Shown: positions 20,516 to 32,944, numbered from the stretch's first letter. The stretch: DNA of 64,000 nucleotides from Molossus alvarezi (GCA_037176705.1 CM073889.1:106409890-106473889), one strand, 5' to 3'. The notes: generated by a model not told the origin, from the sequence alone. Numbers and translations are program-made.

Positions 20516-20899
20516 ATGACTTCTCCGAGGCAGTAGAGATCAGATTTCCTTCAGATTTCTGTCACAATACAGTGTGTTTTCACAGAAGCTACCCCCAGAG
20601 GTTCCTTGGTAGGCCCCAAATGCAGCTAGAAAATCCCCAGTGTAGACTTATATCCGCAGGGTACCTCCCTGACAGTTCCAAAGGAAACTGGTGTGTGTGG
20701 ACGTGTGCATGGTGGGTGGTCTTCCCTCTTTGTTCCTGAGCAAAATCCTTGATAAAAAGACAACAGGATTATTAAACTTAGAATCATAGAGCTTGAAATA
20801 CAGTAAATAGAGCGAATTTCAAATTTTTAAAGTAAATTATGTAATCACTGTACAATGGAATTGTTTTAAAATAGTTACATTAGTTACACTGATATGAAA

Positions 20900-21090
20900 T
20901 ACTATCCATGTTACATTGTTCATTGAAAGCAAAACATCATTGTAGACCAGTGCATATAACATAATGCTGTTTTTGTTAAAGTTGTGCTATTTTATGTACA
21001 GAAATAAGTCCAGAAGAATCCATACCAGTCTGCTAACAGTAATGGTAGAATTTGAACCTTAGGATGTAGAATTAAAAGAAGTTTAAAATA
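20900..21090 (+). repeat. Ancient L1 3' end fragment
   Basis: 'agaaataagtccagaagaat' followed by 'ccataccagtctgctaacag' and 'taatggtagaa' resembles the 3' UTR of old mammalian L1s. Diverged, with no TSD seen. Confidence 0.4.
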
Positions 21091-21585
21091 TATATAAAAA
21101 TCACTTCTCTCCTACACTCCCCACCCCTCCAAGGAAATTTACTGAGATACCATCATCCAGGGGCAAAGGTCATGTCTGTGGAGATCTTGCTCAAGGCTAG
21201 TTTGAAGCAGAAAAATGTGTCTCCATGGAGCTCAGCTTTCTCCACCAGGCCTGCTTTTGCCATTGAAGATGCTTCCTCCACCAACATCAATCCCTCGCAT
21301 CAAATTGCATCAAAAAAAGTGCATCAACTCCATCTACCTTCTCAAAGGAACTGGTATCACCCTTTTTGCACCTGGTGGTGTATTTAAGTTAATGGACACC
21401 CCTCTTCCAAGAATATTTTCCAGTTTAGATTTTATCTTTCATTGTAGCATGAGAGAATTTCAAACACAGCAAGCAGATAAAAGAAATACTTCAAAAGACC
21501 ATCCAACCTCCTATAACATCCAACCTCTTTTACTCAGATAGATTCAATTAAAACAAACTATTTTCTTTGAACAACTAACACCAAA
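21091..21585. other. No gene recognised
   Basis: A frame at 21172-21387 and an overlapping one at 21215-21541 have no motif. No named repeat seen. Confidence 0.4.
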
Positions 21586-21589
21586 GAGT

Positions 21590-21930
21590 CTTCGGGGCAC
21601 TATAGGGAATATAGAAGTATGAGACTCTGGTTTCTGCTGTCAAGCAATTAAAACAATTAGTTGGAGAATAAAGCAAACGCACAAACAAGCCATTCCAAAT
21701 CTCCAGTAGAGGAGTGGGCTCCTAGGGGAGGTCAGAGACAGGAGCATTTCCACCTGCTGTGTAGTCGGCGTTGGTTTCATGAAGAAGGAAGGGTTCGACG
21801 TGGGCTTTGAGGACGGGCAGAATTTTAACAGATGAGGATGAGCAGATGATCCAAATTAAACGGGGGTGGGGGTCAGCATGAATAAAGCCTTTGAGGTAGG
21901 ACAGCCTGGAACAGTCTAGGGAGCAGGATG
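21590..21930 (-). repeat. Possible L2 3'-region fragment
   Basis: The 'agcaattaaaacaattagtt', 'gaataaagcaaac' and 'ggctttgaggacgggcagaa' blocks are in the style of complement L2 3' sequence, with purine-rich text throughout. The match is weak. Confidence 0.3.
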
Positions 21931-22067
21931 GCTGGTGCACCGGGGTGTATGGAACCATAGGAAATCAGTTGGAGAAGGGCCAGAAGTATGATTGCTTCCC
22001 GGGGGTCTGAGAAATACCTCCCTAAAATGTTCCTGGCACATACATAGGACATGCCCCTTTGTAGAGG

Positions 22068-22165
22068 AAAGAAAGAAAAAAGGGAGGGAGAGAGGGAGGA
22101 AGGACAGAGAGAAGGGAGGGAAGGAAGGAAGAGAGGAGAGGGAAGAGGGAAGAGGGAAGGGGGAA
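22068..22165. repeat. Purine-rich low-complexity tract
   Basis: About 98 bp of nearly pure A/G with GGGA, GGAA and AGAGG units. It resembles a short version of the tract at 11957-12242. Confidence 0.85.
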
Positions 22166-22389
22166 GGACTTCTAACTGCTGAAATGTGGAGAGAATTGGA
22201 AACTAGTGTTTGCAGGGAATGACTAATAGAAGCTTTGAACTTAGTGCCCTTAAAGTTCAAACAAGCTAAAGAATTAACATAAAATGCAGACCGAGACTGG
22301 TAATACTTCTGGGCTACCAAGCAGAAGTAAGTTCAATACCTTTCCAGAAAAATATGCCATCTCATCAGGCCACAGATAAATCCCTGCTG

Positions 22390-23110
22390 AAAAAAAAGCT
22401 TACAATCCAAAGTTATAAAAATAAGGAAACAATTCTATATGAGGATGAGTCAAAAGACACGAGAAACAGTAGGCTTAGAATCCCAAGAACATAAGATAAT
22501 ACAAGTTTTATAGAGACCATAAATACATTTAAATGATTGAAGATGAAAGAAACCCATACAAAAAAATTTTTAAAAGATACTATAGGGGGGAAGTAAATGG
22601 GGATAAAGAACCAAATGGAAGGTCTAACACCAAAATTTTAATCATTGAAATTAAAAACTAATTGACCAAATAGTAGATTAGATACTGAAAGAGAAAATTA
22701 GTGCATGAAAAGGTAGAGGACAGCCCTGGCCGGTTTGGCTCCGCGGGTAGAGCGTCGGCCCGCAGACCAATGAGTCGCGGGTTTGATTCCCGTTCAGGGC
22801 ACGAACGTCGGTTGCGGATCGTCCCTGGCCCTCGTTGGGGTTGTGCGGGAGGCAGCCATTCGATGTCTCTCTCTCTCTTCCTCTCTCTCCCTCCCACTCT
22901 ATCTGAACAAAAGTGGAAAAATGTCCTCGGGGTAGGATAAAAAAAAGAAAGATAGAGGAGGGACAAATCTCTGAACTATAATAAGAGAGATACAAAGAAA
23001 TAGAAAATTTGATAGGGCGGTTAGGAGACTTGGAAGAAGGCATTTCTCTATGATGAGTTCCAGAAAGGGAGAGTAGTGAAATTGGAGGAATAGCAATTAT
23101 TGATTCTCAG
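22390..23110 (+). repeat. Possible ancient LINE fragment split by a Ves SINE
   Basis: The flanks of the SINE, 'agcttacaatccaaagttat', 'gaaacagtaggcttagaatc', 'cccaagaacataagataata' and on the right 'atagggcggttaggagact', are A-rich and text-like for the 5' part of an ancient L1 or HAL1. There is no surviving frame. Confidence 0.25.
22721..22947 (+). mobile_element. Ves SINE (type A), full length
   Basis: The tRNA-like head begins 'agccctggccggtttggctc' with an A-box-like tggctccgcggg and a B-box-like ggtttgattcc. The body continues 'gttgcggatcgtccctggcc' and ends 'aatgtcctcggggtaggata' with an A-rich tail. The TSD is aaaggtagagga (22709-22720) and aaagatagagga (22948-22959), one mismatch. 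It would be transcribed by pol III and mobilised by L1. Confidence 0.95.
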
Positions 23111-24282
23111 AACGTGTCCGAGGACTCTCCCCCGTAGGTGGTAGATGCAAACCCAGACCTAAGATGACCACAGATGACACATCTTCGGTGCCTCTCTCCC
23201 GACTCTGGCATGGCGCGGAATGAAGCCTGCGAGTCTGAGCCCAGGGGACGGGAAAGACCCAGACAGGAAGCGGCGAGGTCTGCGGAGGAGCCTGCTCCCA
23301 CCGGGCAGGGTTTCCACTTTGCGAGCCTTGACCCAACCCTCTCCGCCGGCCTCCTGAACTTGGACCTTGTTGTTGCTCTGTTACCGTACCTGGTCTTTGG
23401 AGATATGCTGATTCAAGCCTCTCTCCACTCTAACCGAAGTAGCAAAAAATCCCATGTCTTTAATTTCAACGGAGACTACACGAGAATTTTACAAATAGGA
23501 AAAAAAAAAAAAACCCACCACATTAAGAACACACATATGCTCTCTCCATCATTGCCAAATCACACAATGAAAAAAAAAATTTTTGTTTTAATTTAAATTT
23601 TAGTGAAGGATAGCTTCAATTGACTTGTCTAGCACAGCTCCAGGGTACCCTGCCTTCCAATTAGTGTATTCTCTTTGCCACTTCTAGAGTAGGCTAGAAA
23701 TATCCTTGTGTGACAGTTTATGGAAAGAACCCTGGTTTGAAGGTCAGGTCTTGGCTCTGTCAATGTCCAGCTCTGGGAAATCTCCTGGCTCGATAACAAT
23801 GTTGACGAGTTTTGAACGTTGGTTGTGAACCCCGTCCTGGGAGACTTGCCTGTGTGCCCTCGCTCAGTCCTTGCGGCAGCACGGTGGGTAGGGCCTGTCA
23901 TTAACTTCATTTACAGTTGAGGTCACTGAGGTGACCTGCCCACAGTCCCATGATCAGAAGGAGGACGAGGTCCTTGTAACTGCAAAGCCAGAACATCGGC
24001 AGCTCCAGCCCCCAGCCTCGATGAGCTTTTGTTTCCACCTGTGTCAAATGAGGCCTCTTGATTACTCTGACCTGTGTGTTTGTGTGCCTGAGACTCCAGT
24101 GCAAACATTAAGGAATTTGCATGTATCTCTAGGGAAAGGAAATCAAAGGTACTGTCAAAATTAAAAACAATTGTATTTTATAGATTTTATAATCTTATTT
24201 TGATAAATTATCAAAATATTGGTATCTATAAAGAAAATTCAATCAGCTTAGTTAATAACCCTTATCGGTTCAATCAGTTTGA
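23111..24282. other. No gene; two opposed MIR-like fragments
   Basis: At about 23720-23795 'ggtttgaaggtcaggtcttg' followed by 'gctctgtcaatgtccagctc' looks like plus-strand MIR. At about 23850-23990 'catttacagttgaggtcact' followed by 'ctgcccacagtcccatgatc' looks like minus-strand MIR. The stretch 23100-23400 is moderately GC-rich without a gene motif. Confidence 0.5.
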
Positions 24283-24296
24283 ATTCCTGCATCTGA

Positions 24297-24403
24297 GCCC
24301 TGGCCGGTTTGGCTCAGTGGTTGGAGCATTGGCCTGTGGACCAGAGAGTCCCGTGTTCAGTTCCCACTAGGGGCACGTACCAAAAAGAAAGAAAGAAAGA
24401 AAG
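24297..24403 (+). mobile_element. Head-only Ves SINE (tRNA-like part plus AAAG tail)
   Basis: Only the tRNA-related head is present: 'ccctggccggtttggctcag', 'gcctgtggaccagagagtcc' and 'gttcagttcccactaggggc' to 'acgtacc', followed directly by (AAAG)n. The flanks aattcctgcatctga (24282-24296) and aaatcctgcatttga form an imperfect TSD, so the short form itself was inserted rather than being trimmed later. Confidence 0.88.
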
Positions 24404-26960
24404 AAATCCTGCATTTGAAAGTGAAGATTTTAGCCCATAAACATCCTCCAATCCAGGGATATTGGGCCGTCTAGGAAGGAAGGGACTTTGAAAGTATGTA
24501 CATAGCAATTTGCAATCTGAATCCTCTTTAGAGAAAGGTTGTTTAATCACCGGCCAACCCCAAAACAACCCTTATCGTCTTCTGACTTTCCTCTTGTCTC
24601 CTTTCCCTCCCTTGTCCTTGGCATCTCTCTAAGCTGACCTGTCCGGCTGTTGCCACGTGCGGCTTCTTCTTCCCCTCCTCCTCACGAGCCCTTCCCTGGG
24701 CTGACCAGCCCAGCCTATGGGACAGGCGAGCTTCCTCTTCCGAATCTTTGGAGCCTTTGCCGCGGTGTCCCCTCACGGCCCCTACGGCCTGCCTTGTTAG
24801 TCAAGAGCCCATGGTGGGGAGGGGGGGGGGCAAGTCCTGGTGTTTGTCAGTTTTAAACCTACTCTCTGCACAAATGCTAAATAAATATATATGATATCTA
24901 CGTGTGTGTGCACGATAAGTGTAGGTGTGTGATCCACGTGGATGCGTATGCATCACCTTAGTTTCCTTTTGGGTGTAAGACATGGAAGTCGACTGCACCC
25001 AGTTCAAGATCCGAGAGGCTGGTGGTAAGAGCGCGGGGTGTCACGGAGAACCTGGGTGCGAAGCACAGCTAGTCCGCACAGGCTGAACCAGGACCTGGAA
25101 ACCCACCAGCAGGAAGGCAGCTCCTTTCTCACTCTCTTTTCTCTCTCTGGGGCCACATGATCGACCATCTGCTCCGTGCTCTTGCTTCCCCAGCAGACAG
25201 CCTCTCTCTGCACCAAGCTTTCGTGGGCCAGGGAGCACCACGACCTTTGGGCTCTTGTCTCTTAGTTTAAATTCTTAAGAGAGTGAATCTGAATGGCCCC
25301 GGTCACGGGTCAGGTCTCCACCCCTGGTCCCATCCACTGTGGCCAAAGAGGAATAAAATCCCCTGACAAAGCCAGGCCGGAGGGGCCCAGGCCTTCAGCT
25401 GGGCAGGGAGTCGGCAGGGGAGCAGTCCAAGGACTGGGATGCATGCATACTGGTGTCCCTTAAAACCATATCGATTACATACAGCGTGCGCATGTGTGTG
25501 TTTAATGAGCAAGTCAGCAGGTTAACACTGTGAAGATTTTCTTATACAGTTCATGCTGAACAAAAGTGAAAAATGAGTTTTTTCCCCAGTGGAAAAAGAA
25601 AAGCCAGAAAAAGTGGTTGGAGGCTCCTAAGGACAGAGAGATGAAAATAGATGGGACAGAAAATTCAATAGAGAAGCACTCTTTTTGAGGCTGTTCTTTA
25701 AGAAAGAATATTCTGACATCAACACGCAGGGTGGGCAAAATCTGGACACCACAGTGGGTAGGAAGCCCATTTGGAGTTCGGGTTTTATAATCTTCTGCTC
25801 CCACCGTCGAGCCAGACCATGAAGGGTTAAAGAGTGTGCGCTCAGAGTCCCTCGCCAGGCAGCGAGCATTTTGTTGAAGATATTTCAAGATTAAAAGCAG
25901 AAGTCGTTAGTCTACTGTGTAATATCGACTGGTTCGAGCAGCTCCACCATGCAGACATCTTCCACATAAATTTAACTATTATTATTGTGTTGCCCTTTTC
26001 CAGGAAAGGGTAAAGTAGATTTGTAGGAGCACTTAACACATGTAAATCCCCCACCTCTTGAAATGAAAGCGCATTGTATTGAAGAACTACATAAATTTTA
26101 TAAGTATTCTGTCCTTTGGAGATCAGAGTTCTCTTCTTCCTTGCAACACAATTCAAGCGACGCCCCCGTAAGCTGGTTCTGTGAAGCCTGGTTGAAGACC
26201 TCACCAAAGACAGGCCTTTGCCAAGAGTGTACCTGCAGCTGTGCCGAGTTTCCAGATCTGGGTCCTGGAAGGGCTCTGTCAACAAACAGTTATTTCATTG
26301 GCCACCACCGCGTTCTTTGAACTTTATTTACTTATTTGCTGTGCTTAACCCACTTTTCCTAAGACTGGCTTTTAAGAAATGATTTAAAGCGCAGCTTCCT
26401 TCCAACAGCAATAGTCCATAAAACAGCTCAGTACTTGCAAGACAATGCTCAGATTGATGGCGGCGGAATCCTAAGTGCTGTATTTTTCCACTGATAAGGT
26501 GTGGCCCAGGCAGAGAGGGCCTTATTTTTGTCTGTCTCCTCAGCGGTATGTGTTCTCCAACTCAGTTCCAAAAGAAGCCAAGGTTGTATTTTATATTGAA
26601 GGTGGCCCATGCCAAATGACTTTTACTTATTCGATCAGGTTGAATTATTAAAAATGTAATTTGTCCAAGAGGTTAGTGATAGTTATTTTACACTACATGT
26701 GTGTATTTGAGCAAATCATATAATGTCACCATAAATTCTATTGGAAACGGCACCGGTTAGAGACTTAGTAGTCTTAGCTAATCAGGGTTAGATGGTAACT
26801 TTATGAGAAAAGTTGCTTTGGGTTTGGCAAAGTCAGATTTGGAATTCAACTATTTCTAGACTCAATGATTTCAACATGTGCTATATGATATCTATGTCTC
26901 CTAAGAGGCTAGATAATATGAGATCATGAGCTTTGAAATATGCTTCCTAAAAAAAAAAAA
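24404..26960. other. No gene recognised; G-run and possible conserved AT-rich block
   Basis: A G-rich run lies at 24816-24830 and alternating TG at 24902-24930. 26380-26700 is a block of ordinary-complexity AT-rich text ('cgatcaggttgaattattaa') without repeat features. No gene motif in any frame. Confidence 0.4.
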
Positions 26961-26964
26961 CTTT

Positions 26965-27125
26965 ACAGAACAGAAATTTGGTGAGTACACAGTATTCTAC
27001 CACATGGCTGTGCTGTAATTTATGACGATGATTTATTTAGCTAATCCTTGATTGTTAGACAATTTATATTTCTAATCTTTCACCATTATAAATAATTCTG
27101 CAGTGAACATCCTTGGAGATAAGTA
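26965..27125 (-). repeat. Ancient L1 ORF2 3' fragment
   Basis: On the plus strand 'gtacacagtattctaccaca', 'ctgtgctgtaatttatgacg', 'attgttagacaatttatatt' and 'ataaataattctgcagtgaa' is the diverged complement of the L1 ORF2 C-terminal coding region. The same region is better preserved at 38920-39020. Confidence 0.65.
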
Positions 27126-27876
27126 ACATCCTTTAAATTTGTCTCCCTGGCTTTGGTCTCCCTCTGCTTCAATCAATCTAATCTACCCCTGATTTAGGCA
27201 GATTATCCTTCTGGAAACAATGCTTTGTTGAAAAACAGGATAATCAGATATCCTGGCTCTATTTGTAGCCTCCACAATGTAGTTTTAATCTCCTGTTTCT
27301 TCATGATTCCCCAGTGATCTCCCAAGGCTCTGCTACTTGAAGTCTGGCTACAACTCCGAGGTCACCTCCTCACGAGCATCCAAACTCTTTTCTCGTAGGG
27401 GACAGAGCTGGGGGAGGGAAGTCCACCAGGGTCCTTCCGGGGAAAATTTGGAACTAGAACCAAGAAAGAGAAATTCCTCCTCCAGATGACAGAGGTAGTT
27501 ATATGTAAACCTTGGAATTCTGTGCTGCCTTGTGAACCCTGGGGAAAAGTTTGTCTGCAAAGGGAGAAAAGTGAGCAGAGGTAGAGAGATGAGAGGGGGG
27601 GGGGTCAGCACAGGTCAGGGAACTGCTAGAGGAAATTGAAGTGTTGGAGCCTAGTGGAACTAGATAACTCGTTCTGCTCCTGTCACTGCTCAGCCATGTC
27701 AAGCTCACAGAGGTGGATTAAGAAGTGGGCCACCCATGTGGGTACATGATACACCCCCCCAATAAATGCATGAAAATATTCTTAGGAATATTTCACCTGT
27801 ACTAACTAGAATATTCCCAAGAGTGCTATTCCAGCAACACTAGAACTGTAGCAAGTTGGAGCAAATTGTATTTCGC
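27126..27876. other. No gene recognised
   Basis: A run of ten G lies around 27594-27604. Frames at 27348-27708 on the minus strand have no motif. Confidence 0.4.
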
Positions 27877-28124
27877 TTTTATTTTTATTTTTTTAATCCT
27901 CACCTGAAGACATTTTTGCATGTATCTTCAGATAGAGCGGGAGGGAGAGAGGGAGGAAGAGAGGGAGAGAAACATCGAGGTGAGAGAGACACATCGAGTG
28001 GCTGCCACCCGCACAACCCCAACTGGGGCCGGGGACAAACTGCAACCGAGGTCCGTGCCCTTAGCGGGAACCGAACCCGGGACTCTCTGGTCTGCGGGTC
28101 GACGCTCTAACCGCTGAGCCAAAC
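27877..28124 (-). mobile_element. Ves SINE (type A), slightly 5'-truncated
   Basis: The minus-strand copy contains 'cgggagggagagagggagga', 'gacacatcgagtggctgcca', 'gccggggacaaactgcaacc', 'cttagcgggaaccgaacccg' and 'tctgcgggtcgacgctctaa', ending at 'ctgagccaaacc'. The final bases of the usual head (ggccagggc) are absent. Flanks share only a short tatttc, so the TSD is uncertain. Confidence 0.92.
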
Positions 28125-30335
28125 CTCTATTTCTAAACCTCTTCTCAGGGAGCCTGCTACCAGTGGAGGGAGGTTTCTTAGACAAGCTGTGCAGGGTAGC
28201 AGAAGACACCTTTCTCCTATAAGATGTGCTTGAGGCTCGGCAGATGGGCTTAGGGTAACCTTCACACAGGGTCGGATCATCTTAAACTCAGGACTTCCGC
28301 CCCGTCGAGCGAGGTATGTGTGTTGGGAACAAAGTTGAATTTACCTGAGAAAGAAGAACTTTCTTGTCACTGCCACTCACCTCCTTGTTCTCTGCCATCC
28401 CCTTCATGTAAGTTCTCACTCTTTCTCTTTTCTGAACAAATTTGGAGGACACCGGTCAGAAGGAGTGCCGAGTTAAAGGCCTGCCCAGAGAACCCCTATA
28501 CCAGCCTATTGAGGTCACCCACACGTCTGATCCTGCCTGACCATTCCCTTCTCTACCTTTTCTGAGGCTCTTATCCCCCCTCTCTACGTAATGCTTTTTC
28601 TTTTCAAGGACTAGCTAAAATTCTAATTGGTGTTTTCATTAAAACACCGCCGACACCCCTGAATCCTCTACAGAAGGGTTAATAGAGCTACAGACGCAAC
28701 AAACATGCACCCTAGACGTGATCCCCACAAATGCTGTTGACACCGGGCATCCAAGCTGTGAGCGGGCGGTGGGAAGCAGCTGTTTCCTATGTGGGGACCC
28801 CCAAGAACCTCTATGTCCCTATGACACCTCACTTCCTCTGAAAGACCCAGGCCAGAAAGTTTAAACAAGAATCCTTCGTTATCCTAATTAGGTGCCATTC
28901 TTCTTAGTGTGCAAGCCAACTTCCGAATGGCCCTTGATTTTTGACAAGAGCCTGTTCTGCATTTTCACCGACGCAGGGAAGGGAAAAGCCAAGTCCCTCA
29001 GCCGGCAGCAGGTGGAGGCCAGTTGAATGGCAGGGGTCCCTCCTAACTTGAGGCTGTGCCGATGCTGCCAACTCCTCGACGTGTCCATGAAGGAAGTGCA
29101 AAGACGAAAATGTATTTGGCAGTTTTAATCAGATAATTACTTTTTTTTTTTTTTTAAAGAAGGTATGTTGACTATAATTCCCAGGTTTTTCCCATCTGTT
29201 TAAACTTAAGTGGAAGAGTGTCACTCCTGAACTGACCACGGGACGTGATGAATATGCTCTTGACATGAATGTTTTCAGATGGTTCTTTTGTATGAAATGT
29301 GCACAAAGATGTGTACTGTGGTGGTGGAGCCGGCCTCGTAAGACATCTGGCCACAACATGTGCCTCATTAAGTTACACCTGTAAGTGTGGGGTCATTTTT
29401 TATACCAGTGATATTAATAATAAAGGGTTCATTGAATAGGATTATTAATGGTGCCAGGTGGAGGATGTGGTATTACTTACAGCCTGGTAGGGGATTGGTT
29501 AATGTCTCCTCCCGCCAACGTTTCTGGTTTCATGTTTATAGACAGAATGCTCCAGATGATGGCTGGCAATGCAGCCATTGAGAAAATGAATTCCCCCTCT
29601 TTCCCATCGGCAAGAAAATTTACAACAGTTGGTGGAGAATTTGAATGAATCTATTTTCTAATTTTGAACTCATAATCTTGCAGAAGAGCAAGTAAGGTAT
29701 TTACCAATTAATTCAAGAAATTAAAAAGTCAGCCTCAAAGTCTTACTTTCCCTAACTTGACGCAAACTGAAACTTTTCATTCCAGCCATCTCCTGTTGCT
29801 TCTCATTTCAAGGGGCGTTCATCTCTGCATTTCCCCTTTGTGATAACAAACTGAAAATTGGGGGGAAACTGAAGAAATCTAAAACCTTTCCTTTGGTGGA
29901 ATGTTTGTTTTTGCTTTTTTACAATGCAAGACTTGTAACAGAAGGAAATAGATGCTCGAGGTAGGGTACTTTTTAATGTGCATTATTACAGGTGTTAGCA
30001 AGTCTGGTAAATTCAGAGTATTGTTTGATTTGGCAACCAGATCCTAAGACTTAGAACACCAACCCATGTTTTAGCTTCAGATTACATGCAACTAGAATAA
30101 GATCTTAAATTTAACAAGGCAATTGTTGAACATTAATTGAATTGTATTTGAGTAATAAAACTCCATTGATTACTAAGAGCATGCTTATAAAAGGCGTAAT
30201 GGAAAAATTGTTTTTTTACATATTTTTAGCTATTCATAAATACACATGTACATCATTTTGTGTGCAAATGAACAACTAATAAAAATACTTAAAAAAAATC
30301 TGTGTCTTACTTTATAATTTAAAAGTGATTTTTCG
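28125..30335. other. No gene; candidate conserved noncoding block at 29370-29680
   Basis: 29370-29680 ('gatattaataataaagggtt', 'ggattattaatggtgccagg', 'aatgtctcctcccgccaacg') is ordinary-complexity, repeat-free and contains several TAAT cores. 30120-30300 is similarly AT-rich. A poly(T) run lies at 29141-29155. The function of these blocks is not shown by the sequence. Confidence 0.35.
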
Positions 30336-30339
30336 CATA

Positions 30340-30470
30340 CTTTATATTAACAGCTCCATAAAGTAGGTGGTAGTGTTATCTTCGTTTTACAGAGAAGAAA
30401 ACTGAAATTCGGAGAATGATATTCTCAGGATACACAGCTAGCAAGTGGCCTCTTCACAACTGAAACCCAC
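30340..30470 (-). repeat. MIR SINE fragment, minus strand
   Basis: 'gtagtgttatcttcgtttta', 'cagagaagaaaactgaaatt' and 'cacagctagcaagtggcc' match the complement of the MIR core. Confidence 0.65.
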
Positions 30471-30634
30471 CCCCATTGAAGCTAAACTTTTATGTTTTTT
30501 CCACTCCACCATCTGTTTCTCTATTCCCAGCCAATTAACTCTCCTTAAGAAAATCCTAAAATCCAGGAATGACTTCCACTGGCACCTCATTTCTGTATAG
30601 AGACATTTGCATAATCTGGATGATCTCATCGAGA

Positions 30635-30935
30635 TGATAAGTGGAGAAAGACAGACACAAAGGATACATATTGCATGATTCCATTTCAAGTATGAAGTTG
30701 AAGTCAGTCGAAACTAATCTAAGGCAGCCAAAGTCAGAACAGTGGTTACCTCCGGGGCGAGGGCCTGGACGGAGGGAGCACAGGAGCCTGCTGGGCTGTG
30801 CAGATGTTCTGGATCTTGTCCTAAGTAGTGATGACACAGGTATATGCACATACAAGCTTAGCTGAGCACTTAAGACTTGTGTCATTTACTGTAACTATAT
30901 AATACCTCAATTAAAAATGAATTTAAAAAAGAAGA
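30635..30935 (+). repeat. Ancient L1 3' UTR
   Basis: 'aggatacatattgcatgatt' followed by 'ccatttcaagtatga', 'cagaacagtggttacctccg', 'gcagatgttctggatcttgt' and 'ataatacctcaattaaaaat' follow the 3' UTR of old mammalian L1s, ending in an A-rich tail. Confidence 0.75.
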
Positions 30936-31004
30936 TGTTGCATTGCCTGTAAATATTTACTAAATGTTCATGAAATATGTCCTTGTATTTTCCCTTCTGG
31001 GAAG

Positions 31005-31230
31005 AAGAAATAGATTCTCCAGGCTTTTTCATGGCCCTGACTTCTATTCTAATGGTGTCCAGCTATTTCTTCTATCATTTTCCACCCACATTTTATAACT
31101 GTCTGAATACAAGGCTTCTCTCTCTCAGAGGGCAGGGACCATTTTGTCCTCATGTGTGTATTCTCAGCATCTAGCATGGTACCTGCATGAAATATGTATT
31201 CAATAATTTCTTGTCAAAAGAAAAGATGAA
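31005..31230 (+). repeat. L2 LINE 3' end
   Basis: 'agagggcagggaccattttg', 'ttctcagcatctagcatggt', 'gaaatatgtattcaataatt' and 'gatgaatgaatgag' match the L2 3' terminus with its TGAA-type end. Confidence 0.8.
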
Positions 31231-32483
31231 TGAATGAGCCAGATGGTTCTTCGCTGTACTGTTCTATCACTCTGGCCTAGGATATGTGTTATGTCAGGAT
31301 GTCCCGTAGGACCAGGAAACCATCCCATTCAGGGGGCTCTCCAAGAAGTCCTGGGTCACCTCCTTTCAAAGGCTGTTGTAATTAAACCACCACCACCAAC
31401 AACAACAACAATCTGGACACACAGCACAGCTCTATGAGATGCCTCCCCGCAGTGTGAAATGTCTGTCTCCATTCTAGGCCTCACTGTCCACGTGGCTTCC
31501 CCTGCACATGCCTGAGAGGAGCCCTCAGCGACAGACCTTCCTGCATCCCGCCCAGGTCCCGGCCTTTTGACCAACCTCCCCCCGATTCCTTGACTGTGAA
31601 ATTTTACTCACACCCCGTCCGAAACGAAACAACCCGGCACCCAGCTCACTTCCTCTGGTCTCGCTGCCAGCCTTCCTTGTTTGTCTGAGCTTCGGGCTCA
31701 GCAGGACAAATGTCCCGTGTCCCCAGTTCTGAATCACACCCCCCCCCTTTGGAAAGGTACCCTTTCTGTTCTAGTTTTTGTGGGGTTTGCTTGTTTAATG
31801 TGTGTGGCTCTCCTTCTAGCAGGACTTAGCCCAATTGTGAAGAAAGCAGCTTCTTCTGGGCACATTCCTTTTTTGTCTTCTTTCTCAAACTGTCTTACTT
31901 TTTCTCTCCCAAACTGGGCCAAAGGGACCCTAAAGGAGTCTGTCCAAGTCGAGGGGAGTCGTTGGGTTGGCAATGCTCTGTTGACAGAATAGCCAAATTG
32001 TGAATTTTACCTCCTTGGCCGAAGCCTACTTAGTGGACTTGTTTATTGTTGTCATTGCTACAATCTGGTTTCCATTTGGAGTAAAAATTCCCTAGAATGT
32101 TTTCTTGAGGGTCCGGCAGGAGGGTCTACCACGTTTGTGGATCAGCTCAGCAACCTTCAACAAGTGCAGATAGCCACCTGTTTAGCAAAAGCAGAGTCAT
32201 TAGCCAAGGCCGTGCTGCCTGTGGAACTCTGTTTTTGTTTAATTTTGATTTGTCTTCATGAAGTCACTTGGATTGTGTAGATATTCAGCATTCATGGAGT
32301 TCGTGCCCTTTGTTCTCTGGGCAGGAGTATCAGGCAGATGCAGGGGTGAAAACGCCCTGGAGAGTCATAGAAGTGATGGAATTTCAGGACCGAGACAAGA
32401 AGCCAGTCTGCTGTTCTTTACCCCACTCACACTCCTTAACCCCTTCTCCAGGTATCTGCAATGGGGTTAAAGAAGGAGTGAGA
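31231..32483. other. No gene recognised; short CCA/CAA repeat
   Basis: A compound (CCA)n(CAA)n tract sits at 31386-31411 and a run of C at 31740-31748. Frames at 31681-31992 and 31734-31973 overlap on opposite strands and lack motifs. Confidence 0.4.
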
Positions 32484-32715
32484 AGCCCTGGCAGATTGGG
32501 TCAGCAGTTAGAACGTTGGCCTGCGGTCCAGAGAGACCCAGGTTCGGTTCCCACTAAGGGCACGTACCTCGGTTGCAGTTTGTCCCTGGACCCAGTAGGT
32601 GTTGTGTGGGTGGCAACCAGTCAATGTGTCTCTCTCACATCGATGTTTCTCTCTCCTCTCTCCCTCCTGCTCTATCTGAAATGCAAAAATGTCCTCAGAT
32701 GAGGATAAAAAAAAT
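32484..32715 (+). mobile_element. Ves SINE (type A), full length
   Basis: The head begins 'gccctggcagattgggtcag', then 'gttggcctgcggtccagaga' and 'ggttcggttcccactaaggg'. The body is 'tcggttgcagtttgtccctg', 'ctctctcacatcgatgtttc' and 'aatgtcctcagatgaggata'. The flanks agaaggagtgagaa and aaaggagagagaaa form an imperfect TSD. Confidence 0.93.
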
Positions 32716-32944
32716 AAAGGAGAGAGAAAAGCAAATAGGAGGTGAATTAGTACAGAGGAAGGAGGATATACTCCAAATGTAAATGTCCCAATTTTGTGTG
32801 GTGCTGATTCCTGAGTCTCTGTTAGACCAGAGAGCATATTGGAGTTGCTCCCTCTCACTTTGAGCAAAAGCCTCAATACTAGTCCCATCCACCTGGGGCG
32901 TGGTGTCTTGATGACGTAGGCACACAGTTAGCGCCATGGTCAAG

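Noticed and set aside
22721..22800. tRNA gene
   Set aside because: The tRNA-like sequence with A and B boxes is the head of a Ves SINE and continues into the SINE body with a TSD; the same holds for the heads at 24297 and 32484.
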